A stretch of 64,000 nt of DNA from Cichorium intybus (taxonomy: Eukaryota > Streptophyta > Magnoliopsida > Asterales > Asteraceae): NCBI GenBank assembly GCA_023525715.1, contig CM042010.1, positions 64,980,966-65,044,965 on the forward strand, written 5' to 3'. The notes beneath the pieces were generated by a model. The model ran no database searches and was not told where the DNA came from. It saw only the letters and a program-made list of their open reading frames with translations. The translations under genes were made by a program, and so were the position numbers. Each line of letters begins with the position of its first letter. Position 1 is the first letter of the stretch. Shown here piece by piece: positions 1 to 11,882 of this stretch.

Positions 1-533
1 GTACGTTTATTGTTCCCAGCGCTTAACTGTTGTAACTTTCACATGCGAACTCCGTTTTCAACGTTCTATATGTCTACGGATTCGTGTTCACGAATAAATC
101 GTGTTATGAATATTATTAATATCAAAATAATATTTGTGTGATTATCGAATTTTTACGCTACTGTAGTTTATTATCCGTATTTACAACGTTTACCCAATAA
201 TTGATTTGAATTAGCGTACGTAGTATTATAATATCCAATAATACATCGTAAAAGTTATGAAAATTGCATTCCAACATATTGGCCTAACGTACGCTTCGGT
301 TGACTTAGGTTGACTTTTGTTGACCAATTTGACAGTTGTCACATGTCACTTTTGTTCATTTTGTTTGTCATACTGTAATTGGGTTAAAACAATAACATTT
401 TGAGCATGTAACTTTCCAATTATAACGTATGATGGTTGTTTATCTACTTATATTTCAATGTATGCAATTGTTGTGATACTGTATGACGTTCCACCTTCCG
501 ACGTTTCGGCCATCGTAGTTTAGGGGTGTGACA
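1..533 (+). repeat. 3' part of a Gypsy-type LTR (truncated by window edge)
   Basis: The segment ends in TAGGGGTGTGACA, the same kind of ending (GGGGTGTTACA in sense) as the two Tekay-like LTRs later in the window, so I read it as the 3' end of a plus-sense LTR. No primer site follows it, so it is either a 3' LTR or a solo LTR. It contains a short perfect inverted repeat, ATTCGTG-tt-CACGAAT, near position 85. The 5' end lies outside the window. Confidence 0.5.
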
Positions 534-1107
534 TTATCTGGTTCGGATAGGAGAAGAGAATATTGAAAGTTCTTTCACTATTGCAGATTTTCCATTAATT
601 AATCTGAATGATTTCACAGTCTTGTTTGAACATTGGTACAATATGAATTAAATGAAAATGTCCAAACAAGAAACTTTCACTGCTGGTCAAAAAATGATTG
701 GATTCTTTCTGGGTGGATACTTAAAGACTTTTGCCAATTATGACCTTGAGATTGCAAAACTGTACAAGCAAACTATCAGTCCAGCCGACAAGAAACTCAC
801 AGGAATCAATTCTTATTCGGATGGGAAGATATTGCAGAATCCATGGGGTGTGGTTTACAAAGGAAAAGAAACGAGGAATGGGCCGGTGAAGAAATTAGTT
901 TTTGATATGGATAAAAAAAGAATAGTTTCCCTCAACGTTTTTGAAAACTCTTTTGGTCAGGATAGCCATGAATAAGGAAAACTCCGAGTTACTGAAGGAG
1001 TTTAATGATCATATAACTTGGTGGCTGTATGTTTGGAAGGAGCTTATCAGGGTATTTCCAATGCTATAACTTTGGATACCTTTCATCTTCGCTACAAAGG
1101 GGGATAT
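534..1107 (+). pseudogene. Unknown ORF at the 3' end of a Copia-like relic
   Basis: A 107-codon ORF (652-975) is preceded in the same frame by an open stretch (about 535-651) that ends in one stop just before the ATG, so a longer reading frame was probably broken by a nonsense change. The product is lysine-rich and has no motif I recognise: no zinc knuckle, DSG protease site, YVDD or DDE signature. It lies about 130 bases upstream of a purine-rich tract (acaaagggggatat, around 1094-1107) that abuts a TG...CA LTR, which places it at the 3' end of an LTR element. It may be an extra downstream ORF of that element. Function unknown. Confidence 0.4.
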
Positions 1108-1513
1108 TGTTAGGGTTCAGATTGTGTCAAAGATTCATACATCCGAAGTTAGTGACTGTTTGAAGTGGTGGTTGATCCGAAGATAGAGAATTTTGAAGAT
1201 AAATATTATTTGTAATAACTTTCCTTGATTATCTAGGGTTTGTAATAGTTATCTTGTGTAATATTGGGCTAGGGTTTTTGGGTCCAATAGTTGTGCTTAT
1301 ATATAGATGCATTAACCCTATAATATACACTGGCGTAGAAGTGTCGGTGAAAATCATTGTAATCATTCTAGTTCTTGAGGTGCGCATATTTAAGTGTGGG
1401 AGCCCGATCTTTCTTTGCAGTGATTAACAAAATCATTCGACACGGTGATTATTCAAGTTATATTCTTTAAATATGTTTGTTTGCTTGGGTTATTTGTGTG
1501 AATTTGCCCTACA
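1108..1513 (+). repeat. Copia-like LTR (3' LTR of a relic)
   Basis: It begins TGTTAGGG and ends CCCTACA, with a polypurine tract directly upstream, as expected for a 3' LTR in plus sense. A TATA-like word (cttatatatagatg) lies near 1295-1310. No second copy is visible in the window, so the 5' part is outside or lost. Confidence 0.55.
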
Positions 1514-2129
1514 AAAATAAAATGTTTTATTAATTAATAAAGGTTATTTATCGAGAGTTAATAAAAAGGGTTTGCGCTTTACTTATTAGATAAAGAGTGT
1601 TTTTAAGAAAAGACCATAATTTTCATAAATAAAGACTTAAAAATGTCATTTGGTAAGTAGAGAAGAAATCACGAAAACCATAACAACTCCCCTGTAGAGT
1701 AAAACCCTTGCTGCCCAAATACAATCTCTCTCTCAAATACTCTCTCCATTAGTGATGTGATCAAGCAAGGAAGGATGAAGAATGAAAAAGGTGTTGTTTA
1801 AGTTGGAGGTTTTGTAACTACTGTCATTATCTAGTGGGGATCAACCATTGAGGATTATTCATCTTGATAATCAGTCTCCAATTTAAGGTATAATCCTAAG
1901 TACTCTATGAGATGTTTGTTGTTGATTTATGTGTTCCAAGTAGTTCAAAAGCTTTGGGACCAAAATAATTTTAACATGATAATGTTTCCATTGTTTCTAT
2001 GTATATGTATGCTTTGTATATTAATTCTCAACAAACATTGGTAATTGAAGTTTGAAAACTACATGTATAGGAATTTGTGCACAAACGGTAATACATGGAT
2101 CGTCATTGCCATATGAAGAAGTTCAGTTA
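1514..2129. other. AT-rich spacer, no gene seen
   Basis: No reading frame, RNA gene or repeat could be supported here. The stretch is AT-rich with scattered stops in all frames and probably belongs to the decayed Copia relic that starts next to it. Confidence 0.4.
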
Positions 2130-2219
2130 ATCATATTGAATCTTGTTGTTATATGTTGATGACATCTTGGTGGCTGAATCATACATGAAAGAGATTAACA
2201 ATTTGAAGAGGCAGTTATC
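2130..2219 (+). pseudogene. Copia reverse-transcriptase relic, left half
   Basis: In one frame this reads ...LLLYVDDILVAE..., the Ty1/Copia RT catalytic signature, followed by the helix residues KEINNLKRQLS. It stops exactly at the 5-base duplication ttatc (2215-2219) that marks the Athila-type insertion. The reading continues after the right duplication at 43433, so the two pieces were one gene before the 41-kb insertion. It is a fragment with no start and no function. Confidence 0.8.
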
Positions 2220-3190
2220 TGACACGCCTAGGTCGTCATGCGGTCAAAAATAATAAAAAACCTCACTCTCACTTAGTACAGTGGTAGTCATGGTCGATCC
2301 ACAGGAGTTTCGTGGTCAAGATAGGTGATAGATTACCAGTTGCAGTGTCACGCTACAACCAGAAGGACTAGTCTCTACTTTACCAAAAACGGTCCAAAAG
2401 CACAAAATCTAATAATGTCCAAAACAAAGCATAAGCTTAAATGAAACTAAAACCAAAACTTAATCTAACTTGCTTACTGAAATCAGAAATATAATTCAGA
2501 AACATAGACAACCAAGATCAAGCCAAAAACAATAAGCATCCAAATGTCAAAAATACCAACAACACCAATAAACATGTAACCGAATGATTGATTGCATAAA
2601 ACTCAGATCCAAAGTATCCAAAATAGTAAACAACGAAAATCATAAACTTAAACCTAATGCTAATGGTTGTCACACTCAATAACACTAAGCTAAAATACTA
2701 TAACAAATAAACTATTATGAAAACTAAGTGAAGAAACATAAATACCACGAATGGCGACTGAAAACCGAAACTTGGAGTCAAAGAAGCCTTGTGTCTACCT
2801 TGTGGGTCGTTCCTTGCTTTCTGATTTTGACCTAATGTCCTCTATTTATAGTTGTGGAAAATAAGTGATTGCGTCACGCGTATCTCATATCCGCGGCGCG
2901 CGTGTAGGGTTATCCCCGTTTTTTCGTCATTTGAATTCTTCCCACCGCCTTATCATTGACTCAGCGCGGCGCGCCCTTATACTTCCCCGCGGCGCGCGTG
3001 TTCAGGTGACTGTTTTTGTTTTTATCTCCAAACTTCTTCCATTTTGTACGCATTTAACCCCTGATTGTAACTTTTCTTTCCAAACAAACATTGACACAAA
3101 AAGTGAGAATACCACATCATATATGATATAAAATCACCAAGAATAGGGATCAACAACGACTAAAATACTTGATATTACTAGGCGTTGTCA
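2220..3190 (-). repeat. 3' LTR of the Athila-type element
   Basis: It pairs with 42462-43432. In sense, a TATA-like ctataaatagagg (about 2840-2852) is preceded by three CpG-dense words of the type CGCGGCGCGC (about 2891-2904, 2962-2976, 2985-3000). An 88-codon frame across this GC-rich part is a by-product of the LTR and not a gene. Confidence 0.85.
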
Positions 3191-4221
3191 AACACCCCAC
3201 ACTTGTGCCTTGCTTGCCCCAAGCAAGAGAGCTTTTTAACAGATTTTAACTAAGACTCAAACAATTTTTGAACGTATTTAATTTAAAAGCTTATTGCCTC
3301 CAGAGTTAGATGGAATAGTTTTTGAAAACATAATCAGAATATTCTTTGGAATTCATGACTTTCTAAAGAACCCTTGATTACAAATTTTCTGTCGACAATG
3401 AAGTGTACGTACTCATTCAGATTCTAAAGGTCATAAAGACTATCCATTACTTTCGATGTTGTCCGTGTAGCAAGCTTTCAGAAATACCATCCCAGACTAG
3501 ACGATCTTAGGTGGTAAGGTGCATAAATGCCTCTTTGAGGCCACCCTTTTCGGACTTACCGGCTCGAATAACAAAGGCCACTGATTGACAGTCCCCTACT
3601 AAATTCCAATCCTAAATATCCCAATCTTCTAACTCTTAAAACTCAACTTATTTGACTAAACTCATAGCATGATAACAACTAAACAGTATTTATCGAAAAA
3701 TACCAAGCTATAACATTCACAAATTATTCGTTTCAAAATTACAATCTAATAAAAATTTTGAAAAAGTTGCTAAATTTTTTTGAAAATCGATCATTTCCTG
3801 CAAAATTTTTCAAAAACACTCTTTCGACCGTCCACACCCCACACTTAAAACCGTACAACGTCCCCGTTGTACAAAATTATTTCAGAATAAGGGAGAAAGA
3901 GTTACCCCTTAGACGGTTGACTGCTTGATGGTACTCGATTGTCATAGGTACAAAAACATGAACATTTCCACGATTCAGAATTCCCAGGAGTTGTAGCGCA
4001 ACAGTAAAACACGCCGGTGATCATGGCAAGTAAAGGGGGCACGGTGACCCCACACTTGCCTGAAACAACTCCTCCACAAATTCTCCATTCGGTATTACAT
4101 GCATCACTCACAAACATATCAAATGCAAAAAGTAAACAAACATCTAAAATGAAATAAAAGTACAGAAAAATAAAACCATAAGTATGGTACATATATCCCA
4201 AAAGTGAAAATAAAAGTACAT
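3191..4221 (-). other. 3' noncoding part and polypurine tract of the Athila-type element
   Basis: Next to the LTR the sense strand reads caagtgtggggtgtt, a purine-rich tract in the expected place for plus-strand priming. A related gtgtgggg motif recurs around 3834-3842. No coding region is supported; a frame at 3902-4300 reads through the end of the env-like region in the wrong phase. Confidence 0.6.
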
Positions 4222-5179
4222 TAATCGTCATCATGGTGGGTCTCAGATGGACCCGTCCCATCACCGTGATCTCTGGCAGGGTATGGAGGAATATCATCAA
4301 TCTACAGCCTGAGCATGATCAACTGCTGCGTCTCTGCCATCCATCGGTCATGAGCCTCAATGGCCGATACCCTCTGACCCAAATCCTGTACAGCAGCCAG
4401 CACATTTGATAACTGCGGCTGTGGTTGGTCATCGGTCTCCTACGTCTCCTTGTTGGCTGGGCATGTGCTGGCTGGGGTGCCTCTGTCGCCATCCTCAAAT
4501 ATCGCCCTGCCTGTGGCTGATGGATAAGGCCCATCTTCTCGAGAGCACGGGCTGAGGTGCGTACAGGTGCGATCGCTGTCAAGGTCGCGATGGTCCTAGC
4601 AGTGAGCAGGCCGTAAGATCGGGCCAGACGGGTGATGTAATGCCCGCCAACCATAGGACTGCTCGATGAAGCACATGTATGTCATATCCTCGCCGGACAC
4701 CTTCTCACCTCCTTGCTTCTGCAGAACAGAAGTGGAGATGATGCGGTGCATGAGGCGGTGGAGTGGGTTACGGAGCTGCCCCTGAATACACGCCCGAAGA
4801 AATGGCGTAAAGTGGCGACTCTAGAGCTCCTCTTCAGTATATATCCCCATGCGTCTCCCAAAATCCCGGAGATCGCACTCCCGACTCTCTCCCCCTAAAC
4901 GAAACCGAATCTCCTTGACCTCGCATCCTCCGAAGCCGGTGTGTAGTGAACAGTAGATAGGAACTCCAAAAGAAGCTCCGCGTAGACAGTATCCTCCGCG
5001 TTGGCCATCCGCCTGTCCCAGCCGTGGCAAATAAATGTAGACCCTCCTGCGGACCAGGTGCGGTGAATGAATGGCTCTAACTCTGCCCAAAGTCCCGCCA
5101 GTGCAAGAATATCCCTATCCAAGATAGTCGCCTCGAGAACCCGGCGAGAAGCTAGCTCGTCCCTCCGCTATCTATACTC
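4222..5179 (-). pseudogene. Athila env-like region (plant-transposon domain), C-terminal part
   Basis: Read on the minus strand from the Copia insertion site, the frame gives motifs such as RRDELASRRVLEA, LFIHRTWSAG-like and AEDTVYAELLLEF, followed after a frame change by RECDLRDFGRRMGIYTEEEL. This is the pattern of the putative plant transposon domain common downstream of pol in Athila elements. The likely stop is at 4222-4224 after an acidic, histidine-rich tail. There is one in-frame stop near the insertion point and at least one frameshift. The N-terminal piece lies at 23843-24014 across the Copia insertion. Env-like is a positional name; no membrane segment is evident. Confidence 0.65.
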
Positions 5180-5184
5180 GGGTG

Positions 5185-5585
5185 TGTAGGTCCTATGATC
5201 TCACAATAACAAAGATATCAATCAAAAGAATAAGAACAAGGAGATTTATCAACTTTAATGCACTCTTGTATTGATCAAGACTAGTACATAAGTTGTGTGA
5301 TTGCCAAGAACAATAATTCTCTCTCTCTCTAGCTTAGCACAATTCTCTAGGCAATCAACATGGCAAATGATGTCATAAAAACCTTTAATACTCTAGAGCT
5401 AATGACCTAAGCCCATGGAAAGCATTCCACTAGCCCAAAATGGCGTGGACCACAAGGACCAAAACCGAACAACCTAGTGTTGTTCGGTCCACACCGATTT
5501 TCCAAATTAAACCCAAACTATAATGTTTTACACTTTTAGTCCCTTATAAATAAAAGATTAAACCAAACTAAAATAATTCCTAACA
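5185..5585 (-). repeat. 3' LTR of the Copia element
   Basis: TG...CA ends; partner of 23432-23837. It contains a 10-bp inverted repeat, ACCGAACAAC-ctagt-GTTGTTCGGT, at about 5465-5490. The partner LTR keeps it with one changed base in one arm. Confidence 0.9.
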
Positions 5586-7375
5586 ATCTCCCCTTGGTTT
5601 AATGCTTTCATTTATCTTCAAGCTTCACTTGCAAATGGACGTCGGTTGAATACTGCAGAAAATTCTCAACAATCTCCTCCTCAAATGGACAATCTCCTCC
5701 TTAGCAGGAAAACCTTCCTCTTAGCAGGAAACATGAGTGAATGTTGATGGAATTCAGCACATTGCAGCAACAACTTCGTCTTCGATGTAGGTCGTCTTCA
5801 GATTTGGATTGGTAAGCACTTTAGGCCATAGAGCATGTCTAGAATCAGCACGTCCAGCTTTTGATTTGACTTTGACTTTGACTGGAGTCTGACTCTCCTT
5901 CTCTTCATTTGATCACTTCAGGTATTAATGTAGTAACAAGTTGACTGAGGAGGAATTCAAGCAACTTCTCACATGGAATTCAGCTTCACCTTCTTCGGGA
6001 ACAAATTTGTGTTGAAATTGTTGAACGCTTCATTTTACTAACGCTTCTCGATACGATCACTAATCAGCAAATCCTGTGGGTCACGGAGTTAGAAAACTCT
6101 CACCACAGTTGTTCAAGGATTCATCCTTGGCTCAGAATGAGACTTCTCGCAGTATCTGTGTGAACCCGGGGGGAATGCACTGCGATTGTTTGAGTATCGG
6201 AGAACTACTCGTGGCCGTTTTGATTTAGGCCCCTTCATATCCTTGATCAAAGATCTCAATGCAGTTTTCAAGTTAACAAGTCAACTTGGCTCCCGGCGAG
6301 ACGTTCAATGGTATCCAAACTCTACGGAGTGTACCATCCTAGGGCCAATTTTGAATCAGGCAAAGTTGTTGGGGTCTCACAGTTATTGTGGTAAACAACA
6401 ATGATCACTGACCCAAAGTTTCAATGTTTCATCAATGTGAGGTAATATCACATTGAATCACAAACATTTGTTTAGAAGAAGTTTTAGGTTAAGAGTGGTA
6501 TGAGCGTGTAATATGTCTTGGTTATTAGACATACCCATCGGCTAGACTTTCAAATTGTCATCAGCGTATGGTTTATTACACTAAGTCATCCAACTCTTGA
6601 ATTAGAAGCTTTGTAAGGTGAGAAAAGTTGTTGATGCCTCACATCTACTACTTGTGTTGTAGAAGAGATCATTAGCATAGAGTGTCGAAACATCATCATT
6701 ACTTGGTTTAAAGTAATGAATCGTCTATTTCTTGCATCAGAAATTGTAAAGATGGTTAAGAAAAGATTGGTCCGTGTGATAGACTACGGTATGCAGTCTA
6801 ACCATCAGCACAGACTTTTTAACTCTCGACTTCGAGTGGTTTCTCTCAAAGCGTCTAGAAGTTGGTGTTATACAAGAAAAACCTTAGATTGGTTAAGAAG
6901 CGGTTGTCAGTGCTTCACATTCATTGGGGTGTACCAATGAAGATCACAAACACTTAAAATTTACCTCAGCAGTGAGTGGTATAAACTCGGTGCTTCGTCG
7001 ATAGATGATACTGTTTTTAGATTTCCAAAAATTTAAGGAAAGATATGAAAGTTATAAAAAAATCTAAAATCTTTTTGTCTTTTTAAGTTTTTGTAAATTT
7101 TGTTTGTTTTTCTTGATACCAATTGTAGCTATACCTAATTTTTTGAAAGGAAAGATATGAAAATTATAAAAAATATGAAAACATATTTTTGTATTTTTAA
7201 ATTTTCTGAATTTTGTTTTGTTTTCTCGAAAGGTCTCGAAGAAATCTTGGACTGGGTTAAATTTTTGTTTTTCTTCTCCCCCTAAATTTGTTCATGGGAA
7301 GAAGAGTGGACATAAAAAAACATGTACAAATTTACCTAAACAAAAATAAAGTAAAGAAATATTTACAGAACTGAT
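5586..7375 (-). other. 3' noncoding region of the Copia element
   Basis: Between the end of RNase H and the 3' LTR lie about 1.8 kb without a supportable gene. Next to the LTR the sense strand reads ccaaggggagat, a polypurine tract. A second purine block (aaatttagggggagaag in sense, about 7275-7292) sits just after the pol end, as in some plant Copia lineages with internal purine tracts. Short frames at 6186 and 6716 have no recognisable features. Confidence 0.55.
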
Positions 7376-9634
7376 TTAATAATGAGTGAAACGTATCATT
7401 TTTAGCATCTCGACAAGCACATTGAATCGAGCTTTTGCAACAGGTTTTGTAAATAAGTCCGCCACATTATTATCAGTGTGGACTTTTTCCAAATGAATCA
7501 ATTTACGCTCGAAGCAATATCTGATAAAATGAATTTTAATATCAATGTGCTTAGTCTTAGAATGCTGAACAGAGTTTTTCACAATTTGGATAGCAGCCTC
7601 ATTGTTACAAAAGATAGGAGTGTCAAGAAAGTTCATACCGTAATCAATGAGCTGATGCTGCATCCAAATGACTTGAGAACAGCAGGTCGAGGCAGCAACA
7701 TATTCAGCTTCTGCTGTAGACGTTGACACGGTCTGTTTCTTTCCGCATTGCCATGAAATCAGCCTGTCTCCTAGAAACTGACATCCAACACCGGTAGACT
7801 TTCTATCAATTTCACACCCTCCGTAGTTGCTATCTGAAAAAGCGTAAAGATCAAATTCACGGTTCTTTGGATACCAGAGACCAAATTTTGGTCTCCCCTT
7901 AAGGTATCGAAAGATCATTTGACAGCATCTAGATGAGAAGGTTTAGGATTAGCCTGATAGCGAGCACACTGGCAGACTGCAAAAACGATATCCGGTCTGC
8001 TAGCAGTCAGGTACATCAGAGATCCAATCATCGAACGATAGTAAGTTTGATCAACTGATTGGTCTTCTGAGTCTGAAGATAGCAGCGGTCGCTCAGCCAT
8101 TGGAGTGTTAGCCTCTTTTGCATCCTTGAAATCAAACTTTGCAAGAATATCCTCCACATACTTCGCTTGATGAAGCAGGATACCCGTTGAACTTTTCTTC
8201 ACTTGCAACCCGAGAAACATTGTCATCTCTCCCAACGAACTCATCTCAAATCTTTTCTTCATCACTGTCTCAAACTCCTTGCACAAAACATCGCTTGTTG
8301 AGCCAAAGATGATGTCATCCATATAGATTTGGACAACGATTTGATTATCATCTTGGCGTTTGATGAACAGAGTCTGATCGATACTTCCACGAGTGTAACC
8401 GTGCTGCAGCAATGTTCCGTCAAGGTAGCATACCAAGCACGAGGAGCTTGATGCAGACCATAAAGGGCTTTATCAAGCTTGTAGACGTGATTCGGAAACT
8501 TGGAGTTGACAAAACCGGGAGGTTGATCAACATAAATCTCCTCTTTCACCTCACCGTACAAGAATGTTGTCATGATGTCCATTTGGTAGACGGTAAAATT
8601 CATGTAAAAAGCGTAGGCAAGGAAGATCCGAATCGCTTCAAGTCGCGCCACAGGAGCATACACTTTCGTGTAATCAAGTCCTTCAATCTGTCTAAAGCCG
8701 CGAACCACCAGGCGTGCCTTGTTTCGCATGATCACTCCCGAATCATCTAGCTTGTTGCAAAACACCCATCTTGTATCCAAAGCCTTTTTGCCTTTGGGTA
8801 GTTCCACCAAATACCAGACATTCAACTTCTCAAAATGGTTCAACTCCTCATGCATTGCATCCACCCAACTAGGTTCATTGAGTGCTATCTCTACGTTCTT
8901 CGGCTCAATTTGAGAAATGAAGCACGAATAGAGACACTCATTGACTTGACCACTTTGGCTTCTGGTTATGACACCATCATCTAGAGGGCCAATAACATTG
9001 TCGATTGGATGGTCCCGTTGAATTCTTGAAGGGACTTCATATTGGAGCGAAGCAGTAGAGACCGGAAGATTGGTTATATTCTCAACCCTTTCTGCGCCTG
9101 AAGCACCTCTATCAGAATCTCTGAAGTCGTGAGAGGTACTTGCAATGTACTCGTCAGGAATCCTTTCTGGAAAGAGAGAATCCATGATAGTAGAATCAAA
9201 CAGATCAGCAGGATCAGGTTGAATAACATCTTCAGGGGTAGTTGACTGCTCAACAAGTGGGGTATCACCAACAACTTGGGATGAAACATCAGGAGCATCC
9301 TCAGTAATGGAAGTAGACACAGGAGATGCACCACCATCATGAACAGGATTTTCAATAATGACAGACGGAGTGATAAGATCAGGAACAATCTCTTCAACAT
9401 CATCACTGTTGGTTCCACTGGGGTCTGGTTTGTCACCTGAAACAACATCAGAAAGCACATAGAAAGGTTTAAACAGTTCAGCATAATCAAACAACCAGTC
9501 AGGTCCAACACGGGCATCAGTTGGATTCTCTTCTAGCCAGTGAACATCAAATGATTCCACGAGTTGCTTTGCCGCCTTGTTGTACACTCGATACGCGGTT
9601 TTATTCGCATATCCAATGAAGTAACAATCATCCG
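7376..9634 (-). pseudogene. Copia reverse transcriptase and RNase H (frameshifted)
   Basis: On the minus strand this gives the post-integrase linker (DARVGPDWLFDYAEL), RT motifs (ARLVVRGFRQIEGLDY, YMDDIIFGS, LGLQVK), then RNase H (SDSNYGGCEIDRKSTGV, STAEAEYVA, VADLFTKP). The catalytic YMDD-type motif is intact. Two single-base frame changes are visible, near 8411 (between RT helices) and near 7917 (between RT and RNase H), so no continuous product can be made. The upstream end stops at the Tekay insertion and continues at 19147. Confidence 0.9.
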
Positions 9635-11871
9635 TGTAACACCCCAAATTTTCACACAATTTTTTTTTTTTACAAACTTTATTACAACATTTGAAAACAA
9701 ACCATGTATTTAAATTACAAACGGGGTATCACGAATTTGTTTCACAACCACGGTTCAAACCTGTTTATTATACATTATTATACAACAGAAGCTACGGTTC
9801 CACCCGACTCTTTCAACGTCCTTCCTGTTTACCTGAGTACATAGCATTTTAAAAGAAAATACGTGAGACATAATGTCTCGTGAGTGATATGGGTTTAGAC
9901 CCAAAAATATCTTTGTCAATAATTTCATTATTCATTAAACGTTCAAAATTCTTTTCCTGTGAGCGCACCCACAGGTATTCCTTATTTTCTTATCAATGGT
10001 ACATTCCTACGAGCGCACCCGTAGGTTTTATACGAGACGCACCCGTATAGCTACTTCCCCAATAGAATGAAACGAATTCATCTATCAAGATAAGACAACT
10101 ACTTCGCGACGGGAGGTACCATCCCAGTAGTGTCTTATTGCCACCCCTACCGCAGCAGGCCGTGGTCTTTATCCGGATACTAAAGCAACTTATCATCATG
10201 AGCCAATTACATTGTTAGCCACTGTATTTCTGATTTCAATACTTTCACATTATAATTATACTTCCCATAATATACCCTTAAAATCATAAACCAACTTGAC
10301 TCCAAAATACTTTAAATCAAATTTATTTAGCTATGTACTCGAAAATCCACATAACACTCACCTTGATTCAGTTAGTCCTTTGCACCTCTTTTTCTTTCGC
10401 TCGGTTCACCGTATTTGAACCACCACCTATTATTTACAAGATATATATTTATATTCAATTCATATATATAACAACTAACTTATAACATAAGAGTGCCATA
10501 CTATGTTACTATGAGTTATAATAAAGGTATAATCGTTAATAAATCCGTTTTATCGTTTTCTCCGAAATACGCGTATTCTGCTACAGTACCCTCGAGGGGT
10601 CGTATTTCAGTTCCGACTCTTTTCCATGATATATTAGACTATATTAGACTTGTGTTTCAAATTTGGAGTTCATTGGACAAGTCTAGCTCAAATTCCAAAA
10701 TTTAGTTTTGACATGAATAGTGGATTTCGCCTCTGCCGCTACAGTGATTTTTCCGCAAGGTCGAATTACGGATTTGACCATTCCCGACATATTCTTATAC
10801 CATGTTAAGGTTATGTCTGAAATTTCAGGTCAATCGGACATGTCTAGCTATAGTTTCTAGCGTTTGGAATAATTAAAATTTTTAACATTTTTGGTCCCTG
10901 CCTGGCCACTGACTGAAGGCGCACTGCGCCAGGTGTTGGGCGCACTGCGCCTGGGCGCACCCCGCCCTGGTCCTGGGCGCACTGCGTCTGGCGCCTGGGC
11001 AGGCTCCTGATCAGTCGCGATTTGGCTCTGTAGCAGGCAGTTTTGAGGCATTAAGGTCTTATTCTATGTCTTAATCACCTGGGGTTTGTTTTAGAACTAA
11101 AACCCTTGACTAATAACAGGTTTTTAGCCATCAAAAACACTTCACTAACTCAATTACAGGAATTAAAGTGCTTGATCAAAATTGCAAACTTTCAAAAATA
11201 GCGATCTACTTTCATGTTCTTGGGTTTAGTTCTTGACTAATGACTTATTGGAAGCATTAGCCACTGAAACCCCATGATTCCTAACAGAAATTTCAGTTTC
11301 AATTCCACAGAAGAACCCAAATCAAGAACACACCCAAAAACCTAGGTTAGAACTTGGAAAATCTTACCTTAGATGTTTGGAACTTCAATTCTAGTTCCAA
11401 TTCTTTGTAAAATTCCTTGAATTCGTTCTTCCCCTTTCCTCTCTCTTGCTGTCTCTCGAGGCTTCTGGACTTGTTCTCAGATAATGGAGATAACTTCCAT
11501 ATAATATGTATTTAATGTTTATAAAAAAAATTTGCATTTTAGTCCTCAAACTCCTCTCTTTTCTACAAAAATGGTCCTAAGAGCATAACTTTGCAACCTA
11601 AGTTCCATTAACTCTTAACTTAACATTGTTTTGACATTTTTGGTCATTTCCATGTCAAATGACCAATTTGCCCTTTTTGGTCGTATTTCACTATTCACAC
11701 GGTAAAACTCCAACTTTCTTATAAACTTTTATTTCTCATTATATTAATACATATTATTACACATAATAGTCGTACAACGTGTCAAAAGACCGTTTTACCC
11801 TTTTACAACTTTTCACCCTTTTCGCCCGATTATTTTACATATTTTATTACAAATTTTTACGGGTTCTTACA
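9635..11871 (-). repeat. 3' LTR of the young Tekay-like element
   Basis: TGTAACACCCC...TTCTTACA on the plus strand. It carries three short hairpins sharing a loop (9956-10049), one longer hairpin (10090-10138), and a GC-rich block (about 10916-10990) built from repeats of GGCGCACTGCGCC. Short frames inside (9993-10199, 10493-10705, 10857-11051) are repeated in the partner LTR and are not genes. Confidence 0.92.
9956..10138. other. LTR hairpin array with shared loop AGCGCACC
   Basis: Plus strand: CCTGTG-AGCGCACC-CACAGG (9956-9975), CCTACG-AGCGCACC-CGTAGG (10006-10025) and TATACG-AGACGCACC-CGTATA (10029-10049). The stems differ but each is fully paired, while the loop is kept. A longer hairpin follows at 10090-10138 (ATAAGACA-a-CTACT against AGTAGTGTCTTAT). 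The same four structures are at 17208-17390 in the other LTR. They lie in the sense-strand 3' part of the LTR. Confidence 0.8.
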
Positions 11872-11882
11872 ACCTCTCCCCC

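Noticed and set aside
2865..3131. 88-codon open frame, repeated at 43107-43373
   Set aside because: It lies wholly inside the two Athila-type LTRs and crosses the CpG-rich promoter words; no protein features.
4319..4898. Frames 4319-4654 (minus) and 4713-4898 (plus)
   Set aside because: They are off-phase or antisense readings of the decayed Athila env-like region.
9956..10138. Bacterial-type terminators
   Set aside because: Eukaryotic LTR context and no U tract after the stems; conserved loops are not expected for terminators.
9993..10705. Short frames repeated at 17245-17957
   Set aside because: Identical LTR copies of the young Tekay-like element; they overlap the hairpin array and have no coding signal.
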